Assembly (NCBI RefSeq): GCF_001613145.1
Contig: NZ_BDBU01000019.1
Location: 124,001-188,000, forward strand
Source of the DNA: Nocardia jejuensis NBRC 103114
GTDB taxonomy: Bacteria > Actinomycetota > Actinomycetes > Mycobacteriales > Mycobacteriaceae
Direction: 5' to 3'
DNA length: 64,000 nt
The first letter of the stretch is position 1. The number at the start of each line of letters is the position of its first letter. The notes beneath the pieces were generated by a model. The model searched no databases, was not told where the DNA came from, and was given only the letters and a program-made list of their open reading frames with translations. A program made the translations under genes and the position numbers. Shown piece after piece: positions 46,687 to 56,105 of the stretch.

Positions 46687-47274
46687 CTACCCGATCACGC
46701 GCGCGCCCTTCTCGAAACACCAGCGCAACGTGTCGAGGTACTCCTGAAAGGGTCGATGCGGATCCCATGTCTCGTACGCAGTGCTCGCCGCGGCCACCGC
46801 GAGGTGGAAAAGAAAGGTCGTTTCGACCTGATCACCCGGGTCGGAGTGGTGCTGCCCCAGCCAGGTTCGCACATCAGCGAGAAAACTGTCGCTACTGTCA
46901 CGTGCGGACTCGGCAAGCGTCGGAGAACGGGACTTGAGCACTTTCTGCAACGCCAGCCGGTCACCGACGAGGTCGGCAAAGCCGAAGAAAACAGCAGTCA
47001 AGAACTCCCACGGGGGCTCCTCGACAGATCGAGCCTCGATCAGCGCCCGCCAACGAATGGCGTCCTCGGGATCGGGATCGAACACGACCGCCTCCTTGCT
47101 GACGAAGTAATTGAAGAAGGTCGTACGCGCGACTCCGGCAGTGGCGGCGATCTGCTCCACGCTCACAGCTTCGAAGCCGTGCTCGTCGATCAGAGCTAGG
47201 GCTGCGGCGCGGATCGTTCGCCAGGTCTGCAACTTCTTACGGTCGCGCAGCGACGCGGCAACAGGAGGGGCCAT
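46687..47274 (-). CDS. TetR-family transcriptional regulator
   Basis: The 195-residue protein has a TetR N-terminus (TWRTIRAAALALIDEHGFEA, VSVEQIAATAGVARTTFFNY, FVSKEAVVFD). The C-terminal ligand region is of the TetR_C_17-like group. It converges on the aminotransferase gene (17 bases between stops) and diverges from an NTF2-like and aldo/keto reductase pair with 130 bases between, so that pair is the likely target. The inter-gene region contains the small palindrome at 47332-47345. Confidence 0.85.
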   Translation of the reverse strand: MAPPVAASLRDRKKLQTWRTIRAAALALIDEHGFEAVSVEQIAATAGVARTTFFNYFVSKEAVVFDPDPEDAIRWRALIEARSVEEPPWEFLTAVFFGFADLVGDRLALQKVLKSRSPTLAESARDSSDSFLADVRTWLGQHHSDPGDQVETTFLFHLAVAAASTAYETWDPHRPFQEYLDTLRWCFEKGARVIG

Positions 47275-47331
47275 GCCCAGATTCTATCAGTGAACGCAGA
47301 CCAAACTTGAACTCAGTACACATATGAGATA

Positions 47332-47345
47332 CGGTTCGGAAACCG
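47332..47345. promoter_or_regulatory. Small palindrome in the TetR/NTF2 divergent region
   Basis: CGGTT (47332-47336) and AACCG (47341-47345) flank CGGA. It lies between the TetR start and the NTF2-like start and may be a regulator or polymerase site. Support is limited to position and symmetry. Confidence 0.3.
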
Positions 47346-47404
47346 AGAGCACAAGCCTCTGCACTGCAAGATCACCAACCATCCGAACGAAACCGGAGCT
47401 GACA

Positions 47405-47764
47405 ATGACTGCGAACAAGAACACCGTCGAGCGTTACATCGAGGGCTTCCGCCGCGGTGACCACGAGCAGATCCTCTCGTGCGTGACCGACGACGTCCTG
47501 TGGGAAATCCACGGCCACGCCACAGTCCGAGGCAAGAGCGACTTCGCAGGTGCCATCAACAACGAGGCAACACCAGGACTCCCCACGCTCACGATCGACC
47601 GCCTGATCCAAGAGGGTGACAGCGTCGTCGCGGTAGGCAACGGCGGCGTCGACCTGGCCGCTGGTGGCCGACTGGAGTTTCTGTTCTGCGATGTATTCAC
47701 CTTCAGCGGTGAACAGATCTCTCGCCTCGAGACCTACCAGGTCAATCTCAGCGGCACTGTCTAG
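47405..47764 (+). CDS. NTF2/SnoaL-like protein
   Basis: A 119-residue SnoaL_2-type protein: TVERYIEGFRRGDHEQILSC, VTDDVLWEIHGHATVRGKSD, then IQEGDSVVAVGNGGVDLAAG and DVFTFSGEQISRLETYQVNL. The ATG at 47405 follows GGAG at six bases. It is 63 bases upstream of the aldo/keto reductase gene and divergent from TetR, so the two form an operon with TetR as regulator. Family members are small enzymes or ligand-binding proteins; substrate not known. Confidence 0.8.
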   Translation: MTANKNTVERYIEGFRRGDHEQILSCVTDDVLWEIHGHATVRGKSDFAGAINNEATPGLPTLTIDRLIQEGDSVVAVGNGGVDLAAGGRLEFLFCDVFTFSGEQISRLETYQVNLSGTV

Positions 47765-47827
47765 AAATGTCACCGCCCGCGCCGCCTCCACGGGGCGGAA
47801 GTCCCCTCGACACGTAACGAGAACGTA

Positions 47828-48808
47828 GTGAAACAACGCAGCCTCGGCCGGCAAGGCCTGCAGACCTCCACACTCGGACTCGGCACCATGGGTATGACCA
47901 TGGCCTACGGGGCCGCCGACGACACGCACAGCACCGCGACCATTCACCGCGCGCACGAACTCGGCGTGACGATGTTCGACACCGCGCAACTCTACGGTCA
48001 CGGACGCGGCACGAGCGAACAACTCCTCGGCCGCGCCATCCACGACTATCGCGACGACGTCATCGTGGCCACCAAGTTCGGCTTCGACTTCGACAAAACC
48101 ACCACAATCCCCGGCATGCCCGGTTTCGAGATGCCGACCCTCAGCAGCACACCAGCCAAGATCCGGGAAGTCACCGACGACAGCCTGCGTCACCTCGACA
48201 CCGACTACATCGATGTCCTCTACCAACACCGGGTCGACCCGAACGTACCGATCGAAGAAGTTGCCGGCACCGTCGGAGAACTCATCAACGCAGGCAAAGT
48301 CCGTTATTTCGGGCTCAGCGAGGCGCCACCAGACGTCATACGCCGTGCGCACGCGGTGCAGCCGGTCTCAGTACTGCAGAGCGAATACTCGATCTTCCAA
48401 CGATGGAACGAACACGATGTCCTGCCGGTCGTCCGGGAACTCGGTATCGGATTCGTGGCCTACTCACCATTAGGGCGCGGGTTCTTGACGTCGAGTATTC
48501 GCTCACGTACCGAGTACGACGTGGGGGATATTCGACGCACCGACCCGTTCTGGCAGGACGAGGACTATGAGGCGAACATCGCGGCGATCTTCGAACTGAC
48601 AACACTCGCGGCCGCACGAGGGATCACCCTCGCCCAGTTTGCACTGGCATGGCTACTGGCCCAAGGTCCAGACATCGTGCCGATCCCGGGTACCCGCAGC
48701 CCCGCGCGCCTCGAAGAAAACCTTGCCGCAGCCGAAATCGATCTTACAGCCGACGAATTGGCTCGTGTCACCACCATCCTTCCGCGCGGCGGACACAGAA
48801 ACCGCTAG
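47828..48808 (+). CDS. Aldo/keto reductase
   Basis: The 326-residue NADPH-dependent reductase has the AKR pattern: LGLGTMGMTMAYG, then FDTAQLYGHGRGTSEQLLG with catalytic Asp and Tyr, VIVATKFGF with the Lys, and YIDVLYQHRVDPNVP with the His. The NADP site is IPGTRSPARLEENLAA, typical of the YakC/AKR13-like group. GTG start; no strong ribosome binding site. Probably reduces aldehydes or quinones. Second gene of the operon with the NTF2-like gene. Confidence 0.9.
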   Translation: MKQRSLGRQGLQTSTLGLGTMGMTMAYGAADDTHSTATIHRAHELGVTMFDTAQLYGHGRGTSEQLLGRAIHDYRDDVIVATKFGFDFDKTTTIPGMPGFEMPTLSSTPAKIREVTDDSLRHLDTDYIDVLYQHRVDPNVPIEEVAGTVGELINAGKVRYFGLSEAPPDVIRRAHAVQPVSVLQSEYSIFQRWNEHDVLPVVRELGIGFVAYSPLGRGFLTSSIRSRTEYDVGDIRRTDPFWQDEDYEANIAAIFELTTLAAARGITLAQFALAWLLAQGPDIVPIPGTRSPARLEENLAAAEIDLTADELARVTTILPRGGHRNR

Positions 48809-49451
48809 TTGCGTTCCGCTACAGCACTCGCGTCGCACATGACGAACTGCCTATGGCCGCAGGCAAATTCCCGGCATGCATATCTACATTCATAAATTAA
48901 TGCAGATATGCGACTGTTAGCATATTAATCGGGTGAGCCTTCACACGTCGTCCAGATATCGACCGCCGCCTCTAATCGGAGATAATTGCGAGAAAGTTTC
49001 GACGGAGCCGCTCGTCGTTGTGGATCGATTCGGGGAGCTGAATCGGCCGCCGTCCCCTGCGGTCCCTGGCGTAGTTCGCTCCTGGAAACCCTGCGATGAT
49101 CATGTCGATCATTTCTATTCTGGCCGTCGGAGTGCGGTACCGCGCAGGAGGCCTTACAGGGCTGAGTCGATCGACAAACTTCCATGATGACCTACCTCGC
49201 CCGACAGGCGCGATCGGTCTCTCGGCCACCAGGTGTCCTCATTTCCCACCCACCGGCCTCCATATACCAAGCGCGGACAAAAGCACGTGGCCACAACGTC
49301 GTCCGGAGGGGCCGACCATAGGTTGCCGACAGCGCCCACAGCATCGACAGGGTCGTCACGCGATGAGTTCTCACACCACACTCGGTCTACCTTCACAGAC
49401 AGGACAGAACTACCCGTTCGGATAGCGTGCACCCATCAGGAGGTGCCTACA
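48809..49451. other. 643 bp without a supported gene; AT-rich inverted repeat at left
   Basis: No frame of family character. A minus-strand frame (48972-49229) ending GANYARDRRGRRPIQLPESI is protein-like but not recognised. The stretch includes the upstream region of the LuxR-type gene. Confidence 0.35.
48878..48911. repeat. AT-rich 13-bp inverted repeat downstream of the aldo/keto reductase
   Basis: GCATATCTACATT (48878-48890) and AATGCAGATATGC (48899-48911) are complementary except for one pair, around the 8-base spacer CATAAATT. It lies 70 bases after the reductase stop. Its low GC is unlike GC-rich terminators in this genome and more like an operator. Confidence 0.5.
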
Positions 49452-50726
49452 GTGATGACAATGAGCCACCTGGTCACACCCAGCAGCTCCGACGCGCTGG
49501 TGACCATACGCGCGGTCATAGACGGACCACTGCCAGGGATCGCGCAGCGATTCTCCCGATCGATCGCACCGCTGTGCCGGCACACCGCGCTCATCATCTA
49601 CACCAGGGAATGCACAGGCCGCCCACGAAAGGTTGCCGGGGCACCGCAAATCGTTACCCGCGCGACCATCACCGAACTCGAGGCCCTCAAACAGACAACC
49701 GAGCCCGGCACTCGTTTCCAGGGACGCGCGGTCGTGGGTGCGGTTCCCCGGCACGTATGGGTGTCCCACGACCCCAGCGGCATGCTCCTGGTGCTCGTGG
49801 TCGAACACGACGTCGATCCCACCTGCGCGTTCGTTGTCGAAGCGATGTTCGGGCTCGTTGCGACCTCCATCAAGCAACAGGTCACGCAGGCCAGTCCCGA
49901 CTTTCTCAGCGATTCCCGTGCCGCATCCAACGAACGAGCACGTACCATCGCGGAACTGACCGCCGCCCACGAGGCGAACCTGTTGGCCGTTCTCGGGGCA
50001 CTGCGTTCGGGACGCTACGACGATGCACACGCCCGCAGCGTCGCGACACAGATCACGTCCAGCGCGTTGATCGACGTGCGCGCAGCGACCGAGAACGATC
50101 GCGCGCTCGCCCAGGAGAACATCTTCACCGCGTTCGTGCGCCTGCGCCACGACCTTGCTGTCGTTCTGGGTGAACGCGATATCGACCTACAATGCATCGA
50201 ACCGACTGACCGCAGCGAAACTCTCCCCGGCGAAATTGCCCACGCCGCCCGAGCGATCGTACGAACCATCGTGGTGGCACTAGCCGCGCACCCAGAACTC
50301 AGCAGACTACGTATCGCGTGGGATCGCCGCGACCACGCTCTGCTGATCGACGTACGAGACCAGCAGAGCACGCCGCTGGACAACGCGTTCCTGGCACACG
50401 AGTTGGCCGGACGGGTCGATCCCCTGGGCGGAACCCACACCATCGAGACTCTTCCGGGCTGGGGCAATCGCATAGCGGTCTCGCTGCCGCTCGAGCCGCC
50501 CCCCATACACACCGTCGGCGACACCATGACAACGCTCAGCAAGCGAGAACTACAAGTGCTGCAACATATCTCAGCAGGAAGGCGCAACAAGACCATCGCC
50601 GCGGAGCTCAATCTCAGCCAGAACACCGTGAAATTCCATGTGAGCAGAGTGCTCAGGAAGCTCGGTGCCACCTCACGCAGCGAAGCTGCGGCTATCGCCG
50701 CTCGCGCGGGGCTTGGAACAGCCTGA
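49452..50726 (+). CDS. LuxR-type regulator with long N-terminal sensor
   Basis: The 424-residue protein ends with a LuxR helix-turn-helix (TLSKRELQVLQHISAGRRNK, TIAAELNLSQNTVKFHVSRV, LRKLGATSRSEAAAIAARA). The first 150 residues look like a GAF-type sensor; the middle holds a helical region with a degenerate histidine-kinase-like ATPase character (AIVRTIVVALAAHPELSRLR, then GWGNRIAVSLPLE). No phospho-acceptor His box is obvious. Start GTG at 49452, seven bases after AGGAGGT; ATGs at 49455 and 49461 are alternatives. It converges on the HbpS-like gene; a formaldehyde dehydrogenase follows, and these are the likely targets. Confidence 0.8.
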   Translation: MMTMSHLVTPSSSDALVTIRAVIDGPLPGIAQRFSRSIAPLCRHTALIIYTRECTGRPRKVAGAPQIVTRATITELEALKQTTEPGTRFQGRAVVGAVPRHVWVSHDPSGMLLVLVVEHDVDPTCAFVVEAMFGLVATSIKQQVTQASPDFLSDSRAASNERARTIAELTAAHEANLLAVLGALRSGRYDDAHARSVATQITSSALIDVRAATENDRALAQENIFTAFVRLRHDLAVVLGERDIDLQCIEPTDRSETLPGEIAHAARAIVRTIVVALAAHPELSRLRIAWDRRDHALLIDVRDQQSTPLDNAFLAHELAGRVDPLGGTHTIETLPGWGNRIAVSLPLEPPPIHTVGDTMTTLSKRELQVLQHISAGRRNKTIAAELNLSQNTVKFHVSRVLRKLGATSRSEAAAIAARAGLGTA

Positions 50727-50780
50727 CCACACGACACGAATTCCCGGTAGTGCCGCGCAGTGCAGGCTGTGCTGCCCCGA

Positions 50781-51182
50781 TCAGAAACTGTCCCGACCAG
50801 CTTCCGCGATCTGTTGGTCCTGCTCGCCGGAGCCACCGCTGACTCCGAGCCCGCCGATCACCTTCCCCTCACGCCTCAAGGGAACTCCACCAGCGAAAAT
50901 AGCCACACGCCCGCCATTGGTGGAATGGATACCGAAGAACTGCTGCGTAGGCTGGGAGTTCTCCCCCAGATCTTTGGTCTGGATATCGAACGCACGCGAC
51001 GTCCACGCCTTGTTGATCGAGATATCGACACTGCCGATCCACGCCCCGTCTTGACGCACGTGCGCGATCAAATTACCGCCGTCATCGACGACGGCGATGT
51101 TGACCGGCTGACCGATCTCGACGGCCTTGTTCTCCGCTGCCTCGATGATGGCGCGAGCCTCAGCCAAAGTGAGAGTGGACAT
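50781..51182 (-). CDS. HbpS/GlcG-like protein
   Basis: The 133-residue product has the GlcG/HbpS pattern: LTLAEARAIIEAAENKAVEI, NIAVVDDGGNLIAHVRQDGA, DISINKAWTSRAFD, and the end FAGGVPLRREGKVIGGLGVS followed by GGSGEQDQQIAEAG. HbpS of Streptomyces binds heme and senses redox state for SenS/SenR; other family members accompany dehydrogenases and cobalamin-dependent enzymes. The gene is 63 bases downstream of the formaldehyde dehydrogenase gene on the same strand, so they are probably co-transcribed. Confidence 0.88.
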   Translation of the reverse strand: MSTLTLAEARAIIEAAENKAVEIGQPVNIAVVDDGGNLIAHVRQDGAWIGSVDISINKAWTSRAFDIQTKDLGENSQPTQQFFGIHSTNGGRVAIFAGGVPLRREGKVIGGLGVSGGSGEQDQQIAEAGRDSF

Positions 51183-51244
51183 GAATGAATTCCTTCCATT
51201 GTTTGGATTCTGTTCGGGTAGAGATCAACTCGCAACAGCCAGGT

Positions 51245-52465
51245 TCAGTCGGTGAGGAGGCCACTGGGGTCGAGCACGTATTTCGTGGCGGCGCCCGCAT
51301 CGAACTCCGCGTACCCGCGCGGTGCGTCACTCAACGCGATCGCCGTGGCGTTGACCGCTCGCGCGATCTGAACCCTCTCGTGCAGGATCGCCTGCATCAA
51401 AGGCCGGTTGTACTTCATGACCGGACATTGACCGGTAGTGAACGACAGTGACTTTGCCCACCCCGTCCCCAAACTCAACGACAGCGCCCCGACTTTCGCC
51501 GCATCATCCACAGCACCGGGGTCACCAGTGACGTACAAACCCGGAATACCGATCGCTCCCCCGGCCTCGGTGACGTTCATCAGGGAATTGAGCACCGCCG
51601 CAGGCGCTTCCGCCGCCTGCGCACCACCTCCGTGACTGCGCGCCTCGAATCCCACCGCATCCACAGCCGCATCCACCTCCGGAACTCCGAGCAATTGCTC
51701 GAGTTGATCTTCGACACGGCCGGCACCGACATCGACTGTCGCACAACCGAAACTTCGCGCCTGCGCCAAACGATCCTGGTTGAGGTCACCGACGATCACC
51801 ACCGCTGCTCCGAGCAACTGCGCCGAAGCAGCCGCCGCCAGCCCGACCGGACCCGCACCAGCGATGTACACGGTCGAACCGACTGTGACTCCCGCGCTCA
51901 CGGCCCCATGGAATCCGGTCGGGAAGATATCGGACAGCATCGCAAGGTCGAGAATCTTCTCGAGTGCCTGATCGTGGTCAGGAAAGATCAGAGCGTTCCA
52001 ATCCGCGTACGGTACGAGCACATACTCCGCTTGCCCGCCCACCCAGCCACCCATGTCCACGTAGCCGTACGCGCTTCCCGGCCGGTCGGGATTGACATTC
52101 AGACACAGGCCGGTCTTGCCGGCCTTGCAATGGCGGCATCGTCCGCACGAGATGTTGAACGGCACCGACACAATGTCACCGACCGCGACGAACTCCACAT
52201 CGGGACCGACCTCCACAACTTCCCCGGTGATCTCATGTCCCAATACCAGCCCCACAGGCGCGGTGGTGCGACCACGAACCATGTGCTGATCGGAGCCGCA
52301 AATATTGGTCGCCAGCGTCTTCACGATGGCCCCGTGCGGCAACTTGCGACCGACGTTCGCCGGATTCACCCCCGGACCATCCCGCAGCTCGAAACTCGGA
52401 TAGTCGATCTGGACAATCTCCACTGTTCCTGGACCCTTATACGCCACAGCGTGGTTTCCGGGCAT
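51245..52465 (-). CDS. fdhA: Zinc-dependent formaldehyde dehydrogenase, glutathione-independent type
   Basis: The 406-residue product follows glutathione-independent formaldehyde dehydrogenase (dismutating, tightly bound NAD). Visible: catalytic-zinc stretch TNICGSDQHMVRG, LGHEITGEVVEVG, the structural zinc cluster SCGRCRHCKAGKTGLCL, YGYVDMGGWVGGQAEYVLVP, the nucleotide-binding IAGAGPVGLAAAASAQLLGA and the C-terminal GAATKYVLDPSGLL. Start at ATG 52465 with GGAGGG in front; the open frame to 52510 is extra. Oxidation of formaldehyde or an alcohol is likely. The neighbour HbpS-like gene shares the strand. Confidence 0.9.
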   Translation of the reverse strand: MPGNHAVAYKGPGTVEIVQIDYPSFELRDGPGVNPANVGRKLPHGAIVKTLATNICGSDQHMVRGRTTAPVGLVLGHEITGEVVEVGPDVEFVAVGDIVSVPFNISCGRCRHCKAGKTGLCLNVNPDRPGSAYGYVDMGGWVGGQAEYVLVPYADWNALIFPDHDQALEKILDLAMLSDIFPTGFHGAVSAGVTVGSTVYIAGAGPVGLAAAASAQLLGAAVVIVGDLNQDRLAQARSFGCATVDVGAGRVEDQLEQLLGVPEVDAAVDAVGFEARSHGGGAQAAEAPAAVLNSLMNVTEAGGAIGIPGLYVTGDPGAVDDAAKVGALSLSLGTGWAKSLSFTTGQCPVMKYNRPLMQAILHERVQIARAVNATAIALSDAPRGYAEFDAGAATKYVLDPSGLLTD

Positions 52466-52856
52466 GTAGCCCTCCTCGAGATACCCGTGCGCTGCGCGTG
52501 TGCTGCGCACATGTCATGCCGTCGATCCTCATACGCGCAGCTCCGCACCGAAATCACCACTTCGGGGCGTCGACACCGCCCAAACGAATAGCTTCACCGC
52601 CCGCACGGTCCTGGACTGGACCGACAGCACATCGGTCGCCAGCGCGCACGAAGACTCACGCGATCGACCACCGCGCGAGCGGGACACAGGATTCGAATCC
52701 ACCGATCAGGGGACGTTCCCACCACGAAGAAGCCCTCACCGCAGTGGTAATTTTCGGCATGAGCACATCCGAGTCACGAGAAAAGACCAGCTCAAGGCGC
52801 TACTCGATCAGTGCGCAACTCTCCCTGGCGGTATCGACGACAACCACACACTGACC
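52466..52856. other. Divergent region of 391 bp before the MFS gene
   Basis: The MFS frame is open into this stretch from 52500, but residues before 52857 do not look like transporter sequence. It carries the promoter of the dehydrogenase and probably of the MFS gene. Confidence 0.4.
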
Positions 52857-54110
52857 GTGCGTGCCTTCAACTCCGATACCGAAACCCCAGCCAACTCGGG
52901 TCCACTCCGGGTGCTGACAACGCTGTGTCTGACCGAGATCACCAGTTGGGGCATCCTCTTCTACACCCTGCCCGTACTAGCACTGTCCATCACACAGGAC
53001 ACCCACTGGCCCTTGTCGATGATCACCGCCGCGTTCTCCCTCGGACAACTCGCCTGTGCCGTCGCAGCCATCCCCGTCGGCCGTGTCCTGGACCGGGGCG
53101 GGCCACGCATGGTGATGACATTCGGATCGATACTCGCAGTGCTGGCGCTGAGCACCGTCGCACTCGCACCGAACCTGGCCATCTTCTTTCTGGGCTGGAC
53201 ATTTTCCGGCGTGGCCATGGCCGCAGTGCTCTATCCCCCCGCCTTCGCAGCAGTGACCCGCTGGTGGGGCGAGCAGCGCCTCAAAGCCCTCATGATCCTC
53301 ACCCTCGCGGGCGGACTCGCCAGCACCGTCTTCGCGCCATTGACAGCATTGATCAACGAACACACCGACTGGCGCACAACATATCTGATACTCGCCACCG
53401 GGCTGGCGCTCATCACGATCCCCGCACACTGGTTCGGTTTACGTGGCCCCTGGCCACACCCGCCCACATCCCCACCCGCCCACGCTCAGTTCACCAACCA
53501 CGCCACCGTGACCCGCAGCCGCGCATTCGCAATGCTCACTCTCACTTTGTGCCTGAGCGGATTCACCACCTCCGCCGCAGTGTTCAACCTCGTTCCCCTG
53601 CTGCGAGAACAAGGTATGTCCCCCACTGTGGCAGCGCTGACGCTGGGGTTGGTGGGAGTCGGACAAGTCCTGGGCCGGATCATCTACCTTCCCTTGGCCG
53701 CGCGCAGTACCGCTGCCACACGCACTCTCACCGTCGCGGTCGCCGTCGCCTCCGCCACCATCCTCCTGGGGCTGGTTACCAGCACAGTCTTGCTGATCGC
53801 CGGTTCACTCGGTGCCGGACTCGCCCGGGGATCCTTCACCCTCATTCAAGCTACCGCGGTCACCGACCGTTGGGGCACAACCAATTACGGACGCCTCAAC
53901 GGTCAACTCACAGCACCGGTCGTCATCATCATGGCTCTGGCGCCCTGGGCCGGCACCACCCTGGCCAGTTGGACCGGTAGTTACGCCCACACCTACCCCT
54001 TGCTCGGCGCAATCGCGCTGCTGGGAATCGTGACCAGTACCGCAGCGAGCCCACCGCTCACCGAAATCACCAGCCCGAGCAGTCAAATCCGCGATGCGAG
54101 AACGCGATAG
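52857..54110 (+). CDS. MFS transporter
   Basis: From the GTG at 52857 the product has 417 residues and about twelve hydrophobic segments; this start leaves a normal N-terminus before helix 1 (LTTLCLTEITSWGILFYTLP). Motifs: PVGRVLDRGGPRMVMTFGSI between helices 2 and 3, and GRIIYLPLAARSTAATRTLT in the second half. It resembles monocarboxylate/oxalate-formate type MFS proteins in the actinobacterial branch. The start is uncertain; no convincing ribosome binding site is seen. A hairpin lies 44 bases after the stop. It may move the substrate of the adjacent dehydrogenase. Confidence 0.8.
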   Translation: MRAFNSDTETPANSGPLRVLTTLCLTEITSWGILFYTLPVLALSITQDTHWPLSMITAAFSLGQLACAVAAIPVGRVLDRGGPRMVMTFGSILAVLALSTVALAPNLAIFFLGWTFSGVAMAAVLYPPAFAAVTRWWGEQRLKALMILTLAGGLASTVFAPLTALINEHTDWRTTYLILATGLALITIPAHWFGLRGPWPHPPTSPPAHAQFTNHATVTRSRAFAMLTLTLCLSGFTTSAAVFNLVPLLREQGMSPTVAALTLGLVGVGQVLGRIIYLPLAARSTAATRTLTVAVAVASATILLGLVTSTVLLIAGSLGAGLARGSFTLIQATAVTDRWGTTNYGRLNGQLTAPVVIIMALAPWAGTTLASWTGSYAHTYPLLGAIALLGIVTSTAASPPLTEITSPSSQIRDARTR

Positions 54111-54154
54111 CCGACACGGCATCGCTCCCCGTGCCGTGCCGAACCGCCTGACAC

Positions 54155-54173
54155 CCGGAACACGATGTTCCGG
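54155..54173 (+). terminator. Short hairpin after the MFS gene
   Basis: CCGGAACA (54155-54162) pairs with TGTTCCGG (54166-54173) around CGA, 44 bases after the MFS stop. Confidence 0.5.
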
Positions 54174-55598
54174 CTCGCCATCTCCTAGGTCATAGGTCTA
54201 CCGCGACCGACGGACACTCTCGGCGCCATTCTCAGCAGTGGGAATCGAGCATGATGGAACGGACCGGTTGCGACAGAGGTATCGGTACTCCTCGCAAACA
54301 AACCCTGCCTCTGGCGGCATCACCACATTCCGACGGCCACCACACGCGAGCAGCACGTACCCTGCCAGCATGTGAAAGCCTGTCGATCTCTCCCGGATCG
54401 ACTGTCGGACAAGTGATTCCGTGGTCCAGCAACGGTCCAAGGTGGGTGGTGACCGACCAAATATCCGAGTGTGTTCGGCCACCACCCACCCCCAGCAGTG
54501 ACGAAGTCCTGCAGGGCGAACACCCGGTACGGCTCGCGAGTCCGGTAATAGGGGCGCAAAAACAACAGAGTCGTGTTCGCTGCTCAGCGCCGCCGTTCGG
54601 CCCAGAGTCGAGGGGGCGGGTGGGGTTTGCGCATATCGTGCGGCTACCCCTTGACACAGCGATGCAAGGTTCTCGGGTATGCGGGACCGGGACTTGGCGA
54701 TAGTTCGTGCAGTCCACCCAGTTCCAGCGCCGTCGATCCCAGTCTGCGAGACCTTGCCGTAGTGCATGGTGCCACAGCAACGAATGCGGGATGTCGTGCC
54801 TGTGGATCTTGCCGTACAGCAACGCCCATGAACAACCAGGTCGTCGATATCGATTTGGAGCAGGTCCTCTACGCGGGCGCAGATCTCGTTCAGCATCCTC
54901 CACACAGCGACTTTCCCGCACGTGCATGTCTCAGAAAAGGAGACGGGCCGCATCGATCGCGATCTGCGCGCGAACCGGGTGTCGAACTCAGGCTGGGGCG
55001 AGAGGCCGCCGGGTGGGAACCGCCGGCACGGCCCGCCCTGTTCGCGGCACCAGCTCAGCCGGGCCAAGGCCAACGCGGGCACCGTAGTCGCAGTGGCCGG
55101 CACAAACCCCAACCTCGGCAACACGCATAGAGCCACCGCAAGCTCGAGGCGCACCGCGGGCCCGGCCCGCGCGACGCCACCGAATCCGTCCCGAACCGCA
55201 ACGCTGCTGATCAACACGCGTCAGCAGCCGAGCAGCACACATCGCGCTTCCAAATCGCGCAGCACCGGCCTGACCAGCGCCTACACGAGCTCGGTGGTCC
55301 CTACGCCGTTGCTACCCGGGCCCCCGACGCCCGATAGCCGTCGCTCCGCTGGAACTCACACGCCATTGCTTCATTACTCCGAGCGCGCGCCGCACCAGGA
55401 TCGGTGATTGACCGCCACGGTCTGCACCGCGACCACCCACTGCGCCAGGACGCAGATGTTGGACGTCAGGCGCGCGGCGGTGACGTGCTGCCCAACGAAC
55501 GGAGTAACTGGCCGATCGGCCCACCGCCGGTGAAGAACGCGCGATCGCGCTGCCCTCCAGCAGTGCTGGACGGGCAACGCGATCAATTCCAGACCTGC
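54174..55598. other. 1.4 kb without an intact gene; probably degenerate
   Basis: All three minus-strand frames contain short protein-like patches that switch frame: NEICARVEDLLQIDIDDLVV near 54.87 kb, DIPHSLLWHHALRQGLADWD near 54.75 kb and MFLRPYYRTREPYRVFALQD near 54.55 kb. This is what a frameshifted gene looks like, but I recognise no family. The plus strand shows nothing. Confidence 0.4.
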
Positions 55599-55814
55599 TT
55601 ACGGGAGCGTGAGTGAACCACTCCCAGCGAACCCGCCCGAGGCACTGCCGGTCAAAAGGACCGGAAGGAAATCAGCCGAGCCGGTGCTGGGCTCAGGGTG
55701 GTTGATGGGCGCTGTGGTGATCTCGTCCGCCGCGGAAGCCGACGCTGCACCACCGAAAACCATTGCCAAGCCAGCCAGGCCGCTGAATCCCCATGCACCG
55801 AGGTTGTTCTTCAT
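55599..55814 (-). CDS. Tiny exported protein (71 aa)
   Basis: The product starts MKNNLGAWGFSGLAGLAMVF followed by GGAASASA, a classic Sec signal peptide cut after SASA or SAA near residue 28-29. Only about 42 residues remain: DEITTAPINHPEPS, then a Gly/Ser-rich end GSASGGFAGSGSLTLP. GGAGA seven bases before the ATG supports it. Similar very short exported peptides exist in Nocardia; function unknown. A longer open frame (to 56081) includes non-coding sequence. Confidence 0.6.
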   Translation of the reverse strand: MKNNLGAWGFSGLAGLAMVFGGAASASAADEITTAPINHPEPSTGSADFLPVLLTGSASGGFAGSGSLTLP

Positions 55815-56105
55815 CAAGGTATCTCCAAGCCGTTGTTGCGTGTGACAGTCGAATCGACAGCCAAGACGGTATCCGCCGGCCACACATCGCCCTTCCCACG
55901 GCTGGAAAGCCACATAGGAAACGATCGTCGATGTCATCGGCGCCCATTGGACGAGCAACCCGCACTCGACATCTTTACTATCAATACGGACAACGCCGCG
56001 GTCGCAGACCGGCTGAAAGAATGCCCCGCTTCCGGTCGCCATGATCGGGGTCACATTCGACACCGCCTGCGCGGTGGCCATGATCGCCCAGGTGGCCCAC
56101 CGCAG

